A DNA stretch of 64,000 nucleotides from Cocleimonas flava (GCF_004339015.1 NZ_SMFQ01000002.1:683351-747350); one strand, 5' to 3'. Numbered from the stretch's first letter, positions 28,185 to 37,370 are shown. Made by a program: numbers and translations. The notes: generated by a model not told the origin, from the letters alone.

Positions 28185-28833
28185 ACAAAGCGCCATGATC
28201 TTTTAGCAACTGCTGAATCTCTTCGGCCATCTTCGAATAGCCTGCTTCATTGAAGTGGACGCTGTCTGATTTAAATTTGGGTTTGCGAATTAATGACGAG
28301 ATGATTTCAGCTTCGAGCGGTACCCGATGCTCTTCTGCCAGCTCGGAATATAATGGCGCAGCATCTGAGAATAATTGCTTTTTCGGCACGCCGACTAATA
28401 CCACTTGAATCCCTTCTGCTTTGGCTAAATTGATCATCGCAGACAGGTTTTTCTTGGTTTCTGAAAGGCTCTTATTGCGTAAAATATCATTGCCACCTTC
28501 CAGCAGAATCATCAGTTCTGGATTGGTTTTTTCGATTACTGTTGCCAAACGCGCCAAGCCATCTGCGGTTACTTCGCCGGATATTCCGGCATTGACTACC
28601 TGCCTACCGGTAAGTCTGGCTAAAACGCTAGGATAGCTATTCTCGGGTTTTACGCCAACACCCGAAGTTAGGCTATCGCCGAAAGCGAGAATAACGCCCG
28701 ACTCTGACACCCTGCTGAGCAATTTTTCACTGCCACATGCCTGCAATAGTAACGTTACAAACAATAACGCAAAGATACTGATCCATGATCTTTTCAGATC
28801 GACGCTTTTTGAAATGAGAATTCTGTTTACCAT
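28183..28833 (-). CDS. GDSL/SGNH-type esterase lipoprotein (TesA-like)
   Basis: A 216-residue SGNH hydrolase. Block I is ILAFGDSLTSG with the nucleophilic Ser, block II glycine is in NAGISGEVT, block III is EGGNDIL, and block V is SDSVHFNEAGY with the catalytic Asp and His. E. coli TesA is a periplasmic acyl-thioesterase/lysophospholipase; here the signal peptide ends in a lipobox LLQAC, so this copy is a lipoprotein. A decayed paralogue lies at 37498-37965. Confidence 0.9.
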   Translation of the reverse strand: MVNRILISKSVDLKRSWISIFALLFVTLLLQACGSEKLLSRVSESGVILAFGDSLTSGVGVKPENSYPSVLARLTGRQVVNAGISGEVTADGLARLATVIEKTNPELMILLEGGNDILRNKSLSETKKNLSAMINLAKAEGIQVVLVGVPKKQLFSDAAPLYSELAEEHRVPLEAEIISSLIRKPKFKSDSVHFNEAGYSKMAEEIQQLLKDHGAL

Positions 28834-28982
28834 CGTTCAAGTATGAAACATCGTCGGTTTAAAAGAAAACCGAACCGACAAACGCAGCGAGGCATTTACC
28901 CGTTTTTCACCCGTTTTTTTACTCGCCTTTCACCCTCTTATCACTCAATATTTACTTTCGTAATCACACATAAATAACAGGC

Positions 28983-29015
28983 AAAAAAAACACCCCCAAA
29001 GTGTGGGGGTGCCTT
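28983..29015 (-). repeat. G6 element copy 12 (strong hairpin form)
   Basis: A8-CACCCCC-AAAGTGT-GGGGGTG: a 7-bp perfect stem followed by a T8 run on the minus strand, 18 bases after the gene at 29033. Nearly identical to copy 13. Confidence 0.88.
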
Positions 29016-29032
29016 ATAAAACGCTGATGAAA

Positions 29033-29374
29033 TTATTGTAATTCCAGATTCAGTTTTTGGGTCTTCTCAAGTGTATTTTTAACGGCTGTTTTATCAACCG
29101 TCGTCTCAGCCACATTAACGTTAGCTTTTTTTGCGCTCATTGACAGACTGCTACCCACTGAAGTTTGACTTGCCTGATTCGTCGTAGTCCTGTTACCAGG
29201 ACCAAAGTCAACACGATCACTATACTGGCTAGCTTTATCAGTCTCTGTCGTTTTGCTCACGCCATTCTGCAGGAGCTCACTATATTGAGTACTCTTATCC
29301 GCAAATGCTACGCCAGCAAAAGACAAAGCCAATACCGATAGTGTTCTCGCTAATTTTAATTTTACGTTTTTCAT
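29033..29374 (-). CDS. small secreted protein sharing the LysM-family signal peptide (paralogue B)
   Basis: A 113-residue exported protein. Its first 23 residues (MKNVKLKLARTLSVLALSFA then GVAFA) nearly match the signal peptides at 22652 and 29586, but the mature part is a Ser/Thr/Asn-rich low-complexity chain with two KASQYSDRVDFGPGN-like repeats and no LysM domain. The start at 29374 has AGAGGA at proper spacing. It may be a paralogue that lost the LysM domain or a signal-peptide fusion. Function unknown. Confidence 0.65.
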   Translation of the reverse strand: MKNVKLKLARTLSVLALSFAGVAFADKSTQYSELLQNGVSKTTETDKASQYSDRVDFGPGNRTTTNQASQTSVGSSLSMSAKKANVNVAETTVDKTAVKNTLEKTQKLNLELQ

Positions 29375-29508
29375 AGTCATTATCCTCTATTTAACATGAT
29401 GGCTTTAAGCCGTTTTAAAGTCTCTGTTGAGACCATGAAAATAGTTTGACGAAGTAACATGCAAAAAATAAGCATCAAATGAGTAAAGAACAGGATGTGC
29501 TAACACGC

Positions 29509-29541
29509 AAAAAAACACCCCCAAAGTGTGGGGGTGCCTTT
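29509..29541 (-). repeat. G6 element copy 13 (strong hairpin form)
   Basis: Same 7-bp CACCCCC/GGGGGTG hairpin as copy 12, 45 bases after the stop of paralogue C. The near identity suggests duplication together with the adjacent genes. Confidence 0.88.
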
Positions 29542-29585
29542 TAGCTAATAATACGTCAGCTATTGATAATTAAGCATCTTGTAAA

Positions 29586-30101
29586 TTATGAAAGTCTTAA
29601 AATCTGGCCGATACGAATATTATTGATATTCCAGTTCGTAATACGGTTCAGTTGTGCCAGTTTATTCACGCTAACGCCTGTTTTTAAAGAGATTCGGTAC
29701 AAGGTATCACCTGAGCGAACTTTGTAAGAATGCGTCTTTACCGTTCTATTTACGTTTCTGTGCACATTAGTTTTAACAACTTTTTTAGTATTGTAGCGAT
29801 TCTTCGACACATACTGCGATTTTGCGGGCTTCTTCACGATATTCTTGGTGACGACTACCTTCTTCGGCGTTGCTTTTTTCACCGTCACTTTTTTTACTGT
29901 GACTTTTTTAGCCGCCATATTTTTAGCATGAAAAGTTTTATTGGTGACTTTTTTATTACTGCTCTGCTTTTTATTAAAAGACACTTTATCTTGTTGCTTC
30001 TGATTGTTGTATCGCTTGCCATTATCAGCAGATGCTGCACTAGCAAATGTTAAAGCCAATACCGAAAGTGTTGTCGCTAATGTTAGTTTTACGTTTTTCA
30101 T
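29586..30101 (-). CDS. secreted LysM-domain protein (paralogue C)
   Basis: A 171-residue exported protein with signal peptide (about 1-23, ending ASADN), a basic linker dominated by KKVTVKK-type repeats, and a C-terminal LysM domain (YKVRSGDTLYRISLKTGVSV, LNRITNWNINNIRIGQILRL). It is a clear paralogue of the 22652 gene. LysM binds the cell wall, and the basic linker could bind anionic wall or nucleic-acid polymers. The ATG at 30101 has AAGGATG at good spacing. Confidence 0.85.
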   Translation of the reverse strand: MKNVKLTLATTLSVLALTFASAASADNGKRYNNQKQQDKVSFNKKQSSNKKVTNKTFHAKNMAAKKVTVKKVTVKKATPKKVVVTKNIVKKPAKSQYVSKNRYNTKKVVKTNVHRNVNRTVKTHSYKVRSGDTLYRISLKTGVSVNKLAQLNRITNWNINNIRIGQILRLS

Positions 30102-30360
30102 GATATCCATCCTTTAGTTAATTATTAGGTGTTAATCCGTTTGCTGTGTTTGTTCAAACGATGGATGTAGTTTGCATCAGCTAAATGCAAACTTGGGTAT
30201 AGACAAAGTAAAGAAGTGTAAAGTGGTGTAGCGCTAGTGTTGCAGGCACACTGAAATGTGCAAATCTAACCCTATTCTGCTGAATTTGCTTACACTGTTG
30301 ATAATTATTGCTGAATGATGCTGATTGATATTAATTGATACTAGAGAGACGTAAGCGCTA

Positions 30361-30390
30361 AAAAAGTGCTTATAAGTAGGGGGGTGTGTT
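30361..30390 (-). repeat. G6 element copy 14
   Basis: AAAAAGTGCTTATAAGTAGG then GGGG-TGTG; 148 bases after the minus-strand gene, in terminator orientation. Confidence 0.75.
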
Positions 30391-30482
30391 TGCAATGTTT
30401 AAATAACACGTTTGACTCACCATACAAGCGATCAAGGCAGTGAATAATTATTGCGTTATTATCCACTGCTTTAAAAGTACGA

Positions 30483-30511
30483 GCGTAACCGCCAATGAAT
30501 GACGGTTACGC
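30483..30511 (-). terminator. hairpin after the 30538 gene
   Basis: GCGTAACCG/CGGTTACGC perfect 9-bp stem, 11-base loop, with only a short T4 stretch eight bases later on the minus strand; a probable weak terminator. Confidence 0.55.
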
Positions 30512-30537
30512 TGCACCATCTCCCAATCGCAACCTAG

Positions 30538-31161
30538 TTATAGCAACGCGTCTTTCAACTTGGCAAAATCTAATTGCTCTAGGTATTCCTTTAGCACAGC
30601 ATCGTCTTCTAGCTGTCTTCCCTTCAGGGTTATGAGTATTTGACCGGCAAGCACTAAGGTAATTTCTGATCTATTCTTTTCCGTTTTAATCATGCCTTTG
30701 GCTTTTTTATAACGAAACGGTTTGGTATTTTGTTGGCCAGCCATCATTGCAGGATTTTTAAGCATCATCGTCATCATGCCCATCATGGGTGAATTCGCCA
30801 TGACCTCGACAATCACGTTTTCTCTATTGCGCGTAAACTCACTTTTCATGCCGGTGCCGCCGCCCATTCCGCCCAGCATCGTCATCGCCGCTGCGTTATT
30901 ATTTTTTTGTTCTCTCTCCTTCCAGCCGTCCAGAGGTTTTGGCATCAGCTGTTGAATTTCCGCCTGATATAATTGCTGCACTTGAGCCGTGACAAATTTT
31001 AACTCCTCAACTGCCGACTTATAATCTTTCTCGTTATAGGCTTCCAGAGCCACCGTTATTTGATCCGAAACTTCATCCGCAACAACAGGCGCACTCAGCA
31101 TTGACAGGGTTGATGCCAATGACACCAATGCGGAAACTTTCAATAACTTTATGAATTTCAT
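30538..31161 (-). CDS. hypothetical periplasmic protein
   Basis: A 207-residue protein with a signal peptide (about 1-28, ending APVVA). The early mature part (ALEAYNEKDYKSAVEELKFV) looks like one TPR-type helical hairpin. A middle stretch is strikingly rich in Met and Gly (MTMLGGMGGGTGMK, NSPMMGMMTMMLKNP). Met-rich segments can bind copper(I), but no further metal motif is seen, so this is a speculation. The ribosome site TAGGAGTCG supports the start. Family not recognised. Confidence 0.65.
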   Translation of the reverse strand: MKFIKLLKVSALVSLASTLSMLSAPVVADEVSDQITVALEAYNEKDYKSAVEELKFVTAQVQQLYQAEIQQLMPKPLDGWKEREQKNNNAAAMTMLGGMGGGTGMKSEFTRNRENVIVEVMANSPMMGMMTMMLKNPAMMAGQQNTKPFRYKKAKGMIKTEKNRSEITLVLAGQILITLKGRQLEDDAVLKEYLEQLDFAKLKDALL

Positions 31162-31419
31162 TTCGACTCCTAACGTTTCAGTAAGCAGATATTATTGAAA
31201 CATTTAAAGCCGTCAAAATCTGTGAAGAAAATCACATTTATCAAATATCGATGAGAAAGCTCATGATAGAAAGTCCAATTAATAGAAAGACGCGTCATAG
31301 AAACGCACAGCATATAAAAACCGCTGATCGAAAGTGAACGAAAGTGAACAATGTAGCGCTGACACTCAAGACATTAATCTATAAAATGCAGTAAATTCTC
31401 TATCACACCACTCAAAAGT

Positions 31420-32268
31420 ATGGACCAACAAACACCCGTTATTGCCGATCAGCAGGCTTATGAAATCAACTTGCGTTCGACGCCATGTGACCCTGAAAAA
31501 GGACACGACATAAGCGCAAAGGATTTGATCAACAAAGCCTTATTGTTTGCAGAACTTTCCATGATTGCTTATCTAAAGCCTGAAGAGACCGAAAAAGCAG
31601 CGTTGCGTCTTGGGTTTACCCGAACCACTTTCTACAATAACGACGGCTCCCAAGCCTACTCATTTGCCAACGATCAGGATATCGTGATCGCCTTTCGTGG
31701 CACCGAACCAAACGAATGGAATGATATAAAAGCCGATATAGATGCGACCAAAGCATTGGCGGAAACCGTTGGGCACGTACACCGTGGCTTTAAAAAAGAA
31801 GTGGATGATGTGTGGCCGCTATTAGAAAAAATGCTGATCTCACACAAACAAAATCTGGATAAAAAACTCTGGTTTACCGGCCATTCACTGGGTGGCGCAA
31901 TGGCATCCATTTGCGCGGGTCGTTGCCTGTTATCGCATATTGATACACGACCAGAACAAGTGCATACCTTCGGTAGCCCGAGAGTCGGCACAAAACGCTA
32001 TATCAATCACGCTAAAGTCGATTACTACCGCTGGGTAAACAACAACGACATCGTGACGCGCACGCCACCTGTGTGGCTCGGTTATCGTCATGCGGGCAAA
32101 GAAATGTATCTTGATGCACAGGGAAAGCTAAAAGAATTAAACGCGGTACAGCGCAAAGCTGACCTGTGGAAAGGTTTTGTGACAGGTTTAAAGAATAAAC
32201 AGATTGATCACTTCAGCGATCACCTGATAGATAACTACGTTGACTATATTTACCAAGAGACCTTATAA
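31420..32268 (+). CDS. class 3 lipase family protein
   Basis: A 282-residue alpha/beta hydrolase of the lipase class 3 (fungal-lipase-like) family. The early marker IVIAFRGTEPNEWND, the nucleophile motif WFTGHSLGGAMA, VHTFGSPRVG and VNNNDIVTRTPP give Ser, Asp and the usual order; the final catalytic His is likely in the C-terminal IDHFSDHLIDNY. There is no obvious signal peptide, so it may be intracellular or exported by another route. Substrate unknown, probably acylglycerols or phospholipids. Confidence 0.88.
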   Translation: MDQQTPVIADQQAYEINLRSTPCDPEKGHDISAKDLINKALLFAELSMIAYLKPEETEKAALRLGFTRTTFYNNDGSQAYSFANDQDIVIAFRGTEPNEWNDIKADIDATKALAETVGHVHRGFKKEVDDVWPLLEKMLISHKQNLDKKLWFTGHSLGGAMASICAGRCLLSHIDTRPEQVHTFGSPRVGTKRYINHAKVDYYRWVNNNDIVTRTPPVWLGYRHAGKEMYLDAQGKLKELNAVQRKADLWKGFVTGLKNKQIDHFSDHLIDNYVDYIYQETL

Positions 32269-32310
32269 GCAAATAAAGTCTGGTTTACACAGCATGCTTA
32301 AATAAACGTA

Positions 32311-32721
32311 TTAATTCGCACGAAGCTTTTCGTCTACCTGACGTTTTAACAAATCCAGTTCAATTGTATTGCGCTGCGATTGTTTTATTTTCTCTTCGAG
32401 TAATGCTGAGGTTTGCTGCAAGTCTTTACCGGCTAATAAAGATGGCATTGTAGAAGTAGAAGAAGACCTAGCTTCAACGACCGAACTTGGTTTTTTCGCC
32501 TCCAATGCATCGTATGAACCCTTATTACCACTAAATAAACCCGGACCCTGCATCATTGAATCTGCTGGTAATAATTCGGGAGAATCAAAACTAGAAGACG
32601 AACTCGAACAAGCAATCGTCAATATTGATAGTGACGCAATGCTAAGCAACTTCATCGACAGAGTCAGAGTAGAAGTCTTGAACGATCTATCTTTCGCGCC
32701 AGCATAATGTTTTACATTCAT
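32311..32721 (-). CDS. hypothetical lipoprotein
   Basis: A 136-residue lipoprotein with lipobox LTIAC at about residue 38, followed by a serine run. The mature part is Ser-rich, then ends in a helical, charged tail (KIKQSQRNTIELDLLKRQVDEKL) that could form a coiled coil. The ATG at 32721 is kept because AAGGATTCG precedes it, although this makes an unusually long N-region; an in-frame ATG at residue 23 would give a standard signal peptide. Function unknown. Confidence 0.65.
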   Translation of the reverse strand: MNVKHYAGAKDRSFKTSTLTLSMKLLSIASLSILTIACSSSSSSFDSPELLPADSMMQGPGLFSGNKGSYDALEAKKPSSVVEARSSSTSTMPSLLAGKDLQQTSALLEEKIKQSQRNTIELDLLKRQVDEKLRAN

Positions 32722-32900
32722 TTCGAATCCTTGTGAATAAATAAGGGAGGCTCTTGCCTATTGTCTTTGTAAACTACTGTAATTAAGGATGTTGACTAAC
32801 AGAGAGTTAATTTTCGGGGTTAACTCAGGTATTTATAAACCATGCAACGTTCAGTAATTTATACTATGGACAAAAGCCTCGCAGCTTTTATAAGCTCTAC

Positions 32901-33941
32901 TTAGAACTTAACTCGTGAACCAATAGAGAACAGGTTCTTGTCTTCTACGCCATCAGCATCAATCTGAGCATTTTCATAATCAGCAAATAACTCAACACCT
33001 TGTTTCAGATGATAAACGTACGCAAGGTTAATACGTTCAGCTTCCACATTGGATGCAACTTGATCTTCAGTAAGGGTGTAAGACACAGACAGGTTATGTG
33101 CGCCAAGCTTTTGCCCAATTTTGATGTAAGCACTCGTAGGATCTAACGGAGAATCATTAAGATATTGCTCACCATAGGCACCGGTAATGTTAAAACCGTT
33201 AGATGCAAGGTAAGAGGCAGACAAACCCAATTGCTGGAAATCATCAGCATCATCAGTAACATAACCGATTGCCGCGCCCACTTTAGAACCACCCGCTAGT
33301 TTCTGGCTATAACGAGCCGCAATTTCGCCTTTATCTGTTCCCGCACTCACTGCAAAACCAACAGGACCAAAGTTTAAAGAATCATAGCGAATACGATCGT
33401 TACGGCTTAAACCGTCAAAGTTATCAAATGCCTGACCGTTAGAAACAACCGCGTTACCTGATGAATCAACAAAGCTGATGCCATCGTACAAATCCTGACC
33501 CGAGTAATCAGCAATCGTAGTACCAGAGAAATCGACCTCAGAAGTACCGTTTGCCGCGCCATCGCCCTGACCAAGGCTCAACTTACCAAAACCACCCTGG
33601 AAATATAATTCACGCTTACGTGATCTGAACGCAGAACTAGAATCGGAATCATTAATATCAACCTGATCAGAAGCATTGTCCTGATATTGCGTTTCAATGT
33701 TGAAACCAACCGTAATACCAGCAACCGCATCGGTCTCACCCGTTATACGAAAACGTGTTCCGCTGTTCGTGTTATCTGTGAATAAAACATCATCATCGAC
33801 GCCGTTATCAGCAAAGGTTAACGCACGACTCACTTGACCAGAAATCTTCACTTCTGACTTAGCAAAAGCATGAGGAGCAATTGCAAAAGAACCAATGAGC
33901 AATGCGCCCGTTGTCATTTTTATACTTTGTTTGATTACCAT
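32901..33941 (-). CDS. outer-membrane porin
   Basis: A 346-residue Gram-negative general porin. Signal peptide about 1-27 (ending HAFA), then KISGQVSRALTFAD and many alternating beta strands, ending in the aromatic C-terminal strand SIGSRVKF with terminal Phe needed for BAM recognition. Forms a trimeric diffusion channel. A ribosome site AAGGATAA is clear. It is divergent from a LysR gene, a typical arrangement for substrate-regulated expression. Confidence 0.9.
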   Translation of the reverse strand: MVIKQSIKMTTGALLIGSFAIAPHAFAKSEVKISGQVSRALTFADNGVDDDVLFTDNTNSGTRFRITGETDAVAGITVGFNIETQYQDNASDQVDINDSDSSSAFRSRKRELYFQGGFGKLSLGQGDGAANGTSEVDFSGTTIADYSGQDLYDGISFVDSSGNAVVSNGQAFDNFDGLSRNDRIRYDSLNFGPVGFAVSAGTDKGEIAARYSQKLAGGSKVGAAIGYVTDDADDFQQLGLSASYLASNGFNITGAYGEQYLNDSPLDPTSAYIKIGQKLGAHNLSVSYTLTEDQVASNVEAERINLAYVYHLKQGVELFADYENAQIDADGVEDKNLFSIGSRVKF

Positions 33942-34204
33942 AATATTTATCCTTAATTTCAGGCCTACCCCGCTGGAATCCTGATTTTATTTAATCCAAA
34001 AACCGCTTTTGAACGTAAAGAACAGATATTCAATACACAGCGCTTTAAGAAATTTGATACGCACGAATACTTCTCGAAAACAACACTTGCCAAAGGAGTT
34101 CAGCGGCAAATTGAGTATTTGCGATCTACGATAAATATAATAATCACTACGTTTTTTTTGATAAGTAGGCGAAAAGGGAACACGATGTTCGGAGTTACAG
34201 ACCA

Positions 34205-35119
34205 ATGAAAAATGATCACTTATCTTCATTAAAAAACCTGGCAATGTTTGCCTTGGTTGTTGATGAAGGTAATTTTAGTCGTGCCGCTAAATCCCTAGGG
34301 ATCAGCCGATCACGCGTGAGTGAGCAGGTAGCATCACTAGAAGAAAGTTTAAACAGACGATTATTTCACCGAACGACACGCAGCTTAACCTTGACGGAAG
34401 ATGGCAAATCTCTCTATCCGCACGCCGCCAACCTACTCAAAGAACTGGGCGATATTGATGAGCTACTCAATCAGGATCAGCTATCCGGATTAATTCGGGT
34501 TACAGCCACGGTAGATTTTGCGGGTCAATGGTTGCTACCTGCCTTGCAGGAATTCAATGTGATTTATCCAGAGATTAAATTCGATATCATAATTTCGAAC
34601 AAAAGCCTGGATTTGATAGAAGATCAGATAGATCTAGCGCTAAGAATAGGCAAACTAAAAGATGAATCGTTTATTGCCAGACAGCTATTCGAACAAGAAT
34701 TAATCGTTGCCGCCAACCCGGAATATATAGAAAAATACGGTCCATTTAATTCAATTGACGACCTCAAAAAAGCCACCTGGTTATTACTGCCGCAACTCCA
34801 TGAAAAAAACCAAGTCACCTTAATCAATGGCGATAAAAACATCACCTTCAAACCCGATAATTACCACATCACAGACTCACCCGACCTATGCCGAAAAATG
34901 GTTGAAAACGGAATGGGTATAGGAATCGTATTGCCGATAATGGTAAAAAACGAATCAAAGCAATACTTTCAACGCTTATGTCCTGAATGGCACAGCGGCA
35001 ATATGAATTTTTCATTGATATACCCATCTCGTCGACAGGTTTCATTACGTACTCGAACTCTGATAGATTATCTTATGAAAAGACCTGTTGGGTGCTTGAA
35101 TAGTTTTGCTGGGTGTTGA
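34205..35119 (+). CDS. LysR family transcriptional regulator
   Basis: A 304-residue LysR regulator. The DNA-binding helix-turn-helix is FALVVDEGNFSRAAKSLG and ISRSRVSEQVASLEESL; the effector domain starts at about residue 95. The DNA-binding phrase and RLFHRTTRSLTLTEDG match the LysR/AaeR-type subgroup. It is divergent from the porin gene and probably controls it, although no T-N11-A palindrome was fixed in the 263-base gap. Confidence 0.9.
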   Translation: MKNDHLSSLKNLAMFALVVDEGNFSRAAKSLGISRSRVSEQVASLEESLNRRLFHRTTRSLTLTEDGKSLYPHAANLLKELGDIDELLNQDQLSGLIRVTATVDFAGQWLLPALQEFNVIYPEIKFDIIISNKSLDLIEDQIDLALRIGKLKDESFIARQLFEQELIVAANPEYIEKYGPFNSIDDLKKATWLLLPQLHEKNQVTLINGDKNITFKPDNYHITDSPDLCRKMVENGMGIGIVLPIMVKNESKQYFQRLCPEWHSGNMNFSLIYPSRRQVSLRTRTLIDYLMKRPVGCLNSFAGC

Positions 35120-35250
35120 ATAGAGTTTGTCAATAATTGAATTAATACTTAGTTATAACAAGCAATCGAAGCGTAGCCAAGAAAACTTCGGAACGAAGTG
35201 GCGACTAGCCAAAGGGTAAGTTTAGCAATTTGTTAAAATTAAAAAATAAT

Positions 35251-35276
35251 AAAAGGTGTATAGAGGGGGGGGACTT
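35251..35276 (-). repeat. G6 element copy 15 (degenerate)
   Basis: AAAAGGTGTATAGAGGGGGG then GGACTTAA; the AAGTA core is altered to TAGA. It lies just upstream of the HipA-like gene, not at any transcript end. Confidence 0.45.
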
Positions 35277-35370
35277 AATTGTAACGTTGCCACTAATTAT
35301 TATAGATTTATTCAACTTAAATTAAGTTGTAGTATGTATAATAAAATTCTAATACTCAAATACTCTGTAT

Positions 35371-36099
35371 ATGACTAAAAGTATAATTGAAATACTTGGC
35401 CGCTCAACACAAGGAGCTACAAGACCTTACATTTGTCGTGCGGATGATGATGACTTATATTTTGTAAAAGGTAATGGGGCTGGTCGACAGAGTCAGGTAT
35501 ACGAATGGGTTTGTGGGCATCTTGCTATCAAACTTGGTTTGCCAATTGCCCCATTTAGACAAGTTCTTATTCCTGAAGAGTTGGTGGAAGGTAATTCAGA
35601 TTATTCTGAGCTTAAGAGTGGATTAGCTTTTGGTTCACAAAAACAAATATTAATGGAATTAAACTACGCAGGTATAAAGCAAGTACCTATCGACTTACAA
35701 AGAACTGTTTTAGCATTTGATTGGTGGATTAAAAACGAAGACAGGACTCTGAGTGAGCTTGGAGGTAATCCAAATTTATTCTGGGACCCAGATGAAAAAA
35801 GTTTAATTGTGATTGATCATAATCAAGCTTTTGACCCTACTTTTTCAGTTCATAGCTTTAAGAGCGAGCATGTATTTAGACAGCAAAACAACAGTCTTTT
35901 CAATCACGCCCTCTATCGGTCTGAATATAGGGATAAGTTTCAGATGGCACTACGTAGTTGGAATGAAATTACTGATGGACTTCCTGAAGAGTGGTACTAT
36001 TCGGATCCAGAGAAGACCGTCAAGGCTAATTTTGACTTGAACTCTATGTTTAATATTTTAAATCGTTGTAACGATGATTCACTATGGGAGGAAACATGA
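35371..36099 (+). CDS. HipA-like kinase (HipA_2 type)
   Basis: A 242-residue HipA-fold kinase without the usual N-terminal subdomain. Visible marks are DDLYFVKGNGAGRQSQVYEW (ATP-loop lysine and Glu), VYEWVCGHLAIKLGLPIAPF, WWIKNEDRT with a catalytic Asp, and LIVIDHNQAF with the metal-binding Asp/Asn. Canonical HipA phosphorylates glutamyl-tRNA synthetase under control of HipB; no HipB is here. Instead the gene overlaps a DUF3037 gene by four bases (ATGA), a recurring pair in bacteria of unknown role, often found in accessory regions. Local base composition is AT-rich compared with flanking genes. Confidence 0.82.
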   Translation: MTKSIIEILGRSTQGATRPYICRADDDDLYFVKGNGAGRQSQVYEWVCGHLAIKLGLPIAPFRQVLIPEELVEGNSDYSELKSGLAFGSQKQILMELNYAGIKQVPIDLQRTVLAFDWWIKNEDRTLSELGGNPNLFWDPDEKSLIVIDHNQAFDPTFSVHSFKSEHVFRQQNNSLFNHALYRSEYRDKFQMALRSWNEITDGLPEEWYYSDPEKTVKANFDLNSMFNILNRCNDDSLWEET

Positions 36100-36932
36100 A
36101 TAAAATAGCTTGCCAATATGCGATTGTTCGATTTACTCCATTCATTGAGACTGGTGAGTTCGCGAACATCGGTATCGTGCTTATCTCTCCTAAACTCCGC
36201 TTTTTTGGATTCAACCTTGCAAGTAAACGTTACGGAAGGATTACTCAATTTTTTAAGGAAATTAATACAAGTGTTTATAAAAACACCATAAATAACTTAA
36301 AGGATGAATTAGAAAGAGTATCTTTCAGTTTAGAAAGTAATCCTTTAGCAAACAATGACATAGACTACCCAATCAATCTTTTTCACGAGTTGACCCGAAA
36401 TAGAGAAACAATAATAAAATTTAGCAAAATTAGAACTGTATTGACAGATAACCCAGAAAAGGAATTGAAAAAGTTATTTGAATATTATGTAGAACGAAAC
36501 TTCATCACTAAAAAATATGAAGAGGAATTACTTGAAAACAAGGTCCGTCAATTATTAAATGAAGCTGAACTTGGAGATTATTTTAAAAATGAAAGAATTG
36601 GCGATGAAACTTATCACGTTCCATTCCCTTTCGTGAGACATAGTAACAATAATCCCCAAAAAATAATTAAGCCTCTTCATTTAGCTCATGATGATTCAAC
36701 CAAAATATTTAATCATGGAGCAGCTTGGATTTATAAAATAAATAAATTAAAAGAGAAACGCTTATTGGTTGCTAATAATGTGCTCTTTGCCATATCTTCT
36801 CCTCAAAGAGATACTGAAAATAGATTTGGAGCATATGAAGAAATTAAACAAGAACTTATTGAAACAGGAGTTCAGGTTGTGCCTTATCAAGATGAGAGCA
36901 ATGATAAAATTTTAGACTTTGCATTGAGATAA
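36096..36932 (+). CDS. DUF3037 domain protein
   Basis: A 278-residue protein beginning MNKIACQYAIVRFTPF. The segment ETGEFANIGIVLISPK is the diagnostic DUF3037 N-terminal motif. The start at 36096 is chosen over one four codons upstream because GGAGG lies eight bases before it, giving the ATGA overlap with the kinase. The charged C-terminal half (residues 120-278) has no recognised family. It is the partner of the HipA-like kinase; the pair may form a toxin-antitoxin or defence-type module, but that has not been shown. Confidence 0.8.
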   Translation: MNKIACQYAIVRFTPFIETGEFANIGIVLISPKLRFFGFNLASKRYGRITQFFKEINTSVYKNTINNLKDELERVSFSLESNPLANNDIDYPINLFHELTRNRETIIKFSKIRTVLTDNPEKELKKLFEYYVERNFITKKYEEELLENKVRQLLNEAELGDYFKNERIGDETYHVPFPFVRHSNNNPQKIIKPLHLAHDDSTKIFNHGAAWIYKINKLKEKRLLVANNVLFAISSPQRDTENRFGAYEEIKQELIETGVQVVPYQDESNDKILDFALR

Positions 36933-37035
36933 ACCTAAGCTAAACAGTACCAAAATCTTACATATTAAGGAACTCCATTAGATTACTAATGAAAGCCCCT
37001 AAATGGCAGAGAAAGAGAGAAGCTTAAAACAACAC

Positions 37036-37061
37036 AAGCACCCATTGGGTGCTTTTTTTTT
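37036..37061 (+). terminator. Rho-independent terminator after the HipA/DUF3037 pair
   Basis: AAGCACCC-ATT-GGGTGCTT, 8-bp stem, followed by T9. It lies about 100 bases after the DUF3037 stop. Confidence 0.9.
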
Positions 37062-37370
37062 AATCTGGAATCATTGCGCTACCCTATTTTTAATAACAGT
37101 GCTCTATTCATCAATGCATGAGTAGCTAAAGGGTCGGTTTCGGCAACTGTTTACTCTGCCTAATTCTTCACCATTTTTTTAATACTAACAAGGTTGATCG
37201 GCGTGGAATTATGCGCAATTTACTTACTGCTAAACTTATACCTATCAACTGGGATAAACGTCATATTTTTTGTTGGAATAATTGAGTCAGAGTTACATTT
37301 AACATATCTGAAAAAACAGCCTAATAGTAGTGAGGGTCATTTTCGTAATTTTTAGATATCAAAACTATCT

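Larger units (their letters stand above)
30102..30537. other. intergenic region with hairpin and G6 element
   Basis: This 436-base gap contains a G6 element at 30361-30390 and a 9-bp perfect hairpin at 30483-30511, both placed to end the minus-strand gene at 30538. The rest is AT-rich promoter side of the LysM gene. Confidence 0.55.

Noticed and set aside
35155-35220. tRNA-like stretch with GTAGCC and CTTCGGAACGAAG
   Set aside because: A short hairpin is present, but no cloverleaf, anticodon loop or T-loop can be drawn; not an RNA gene on this evidence.
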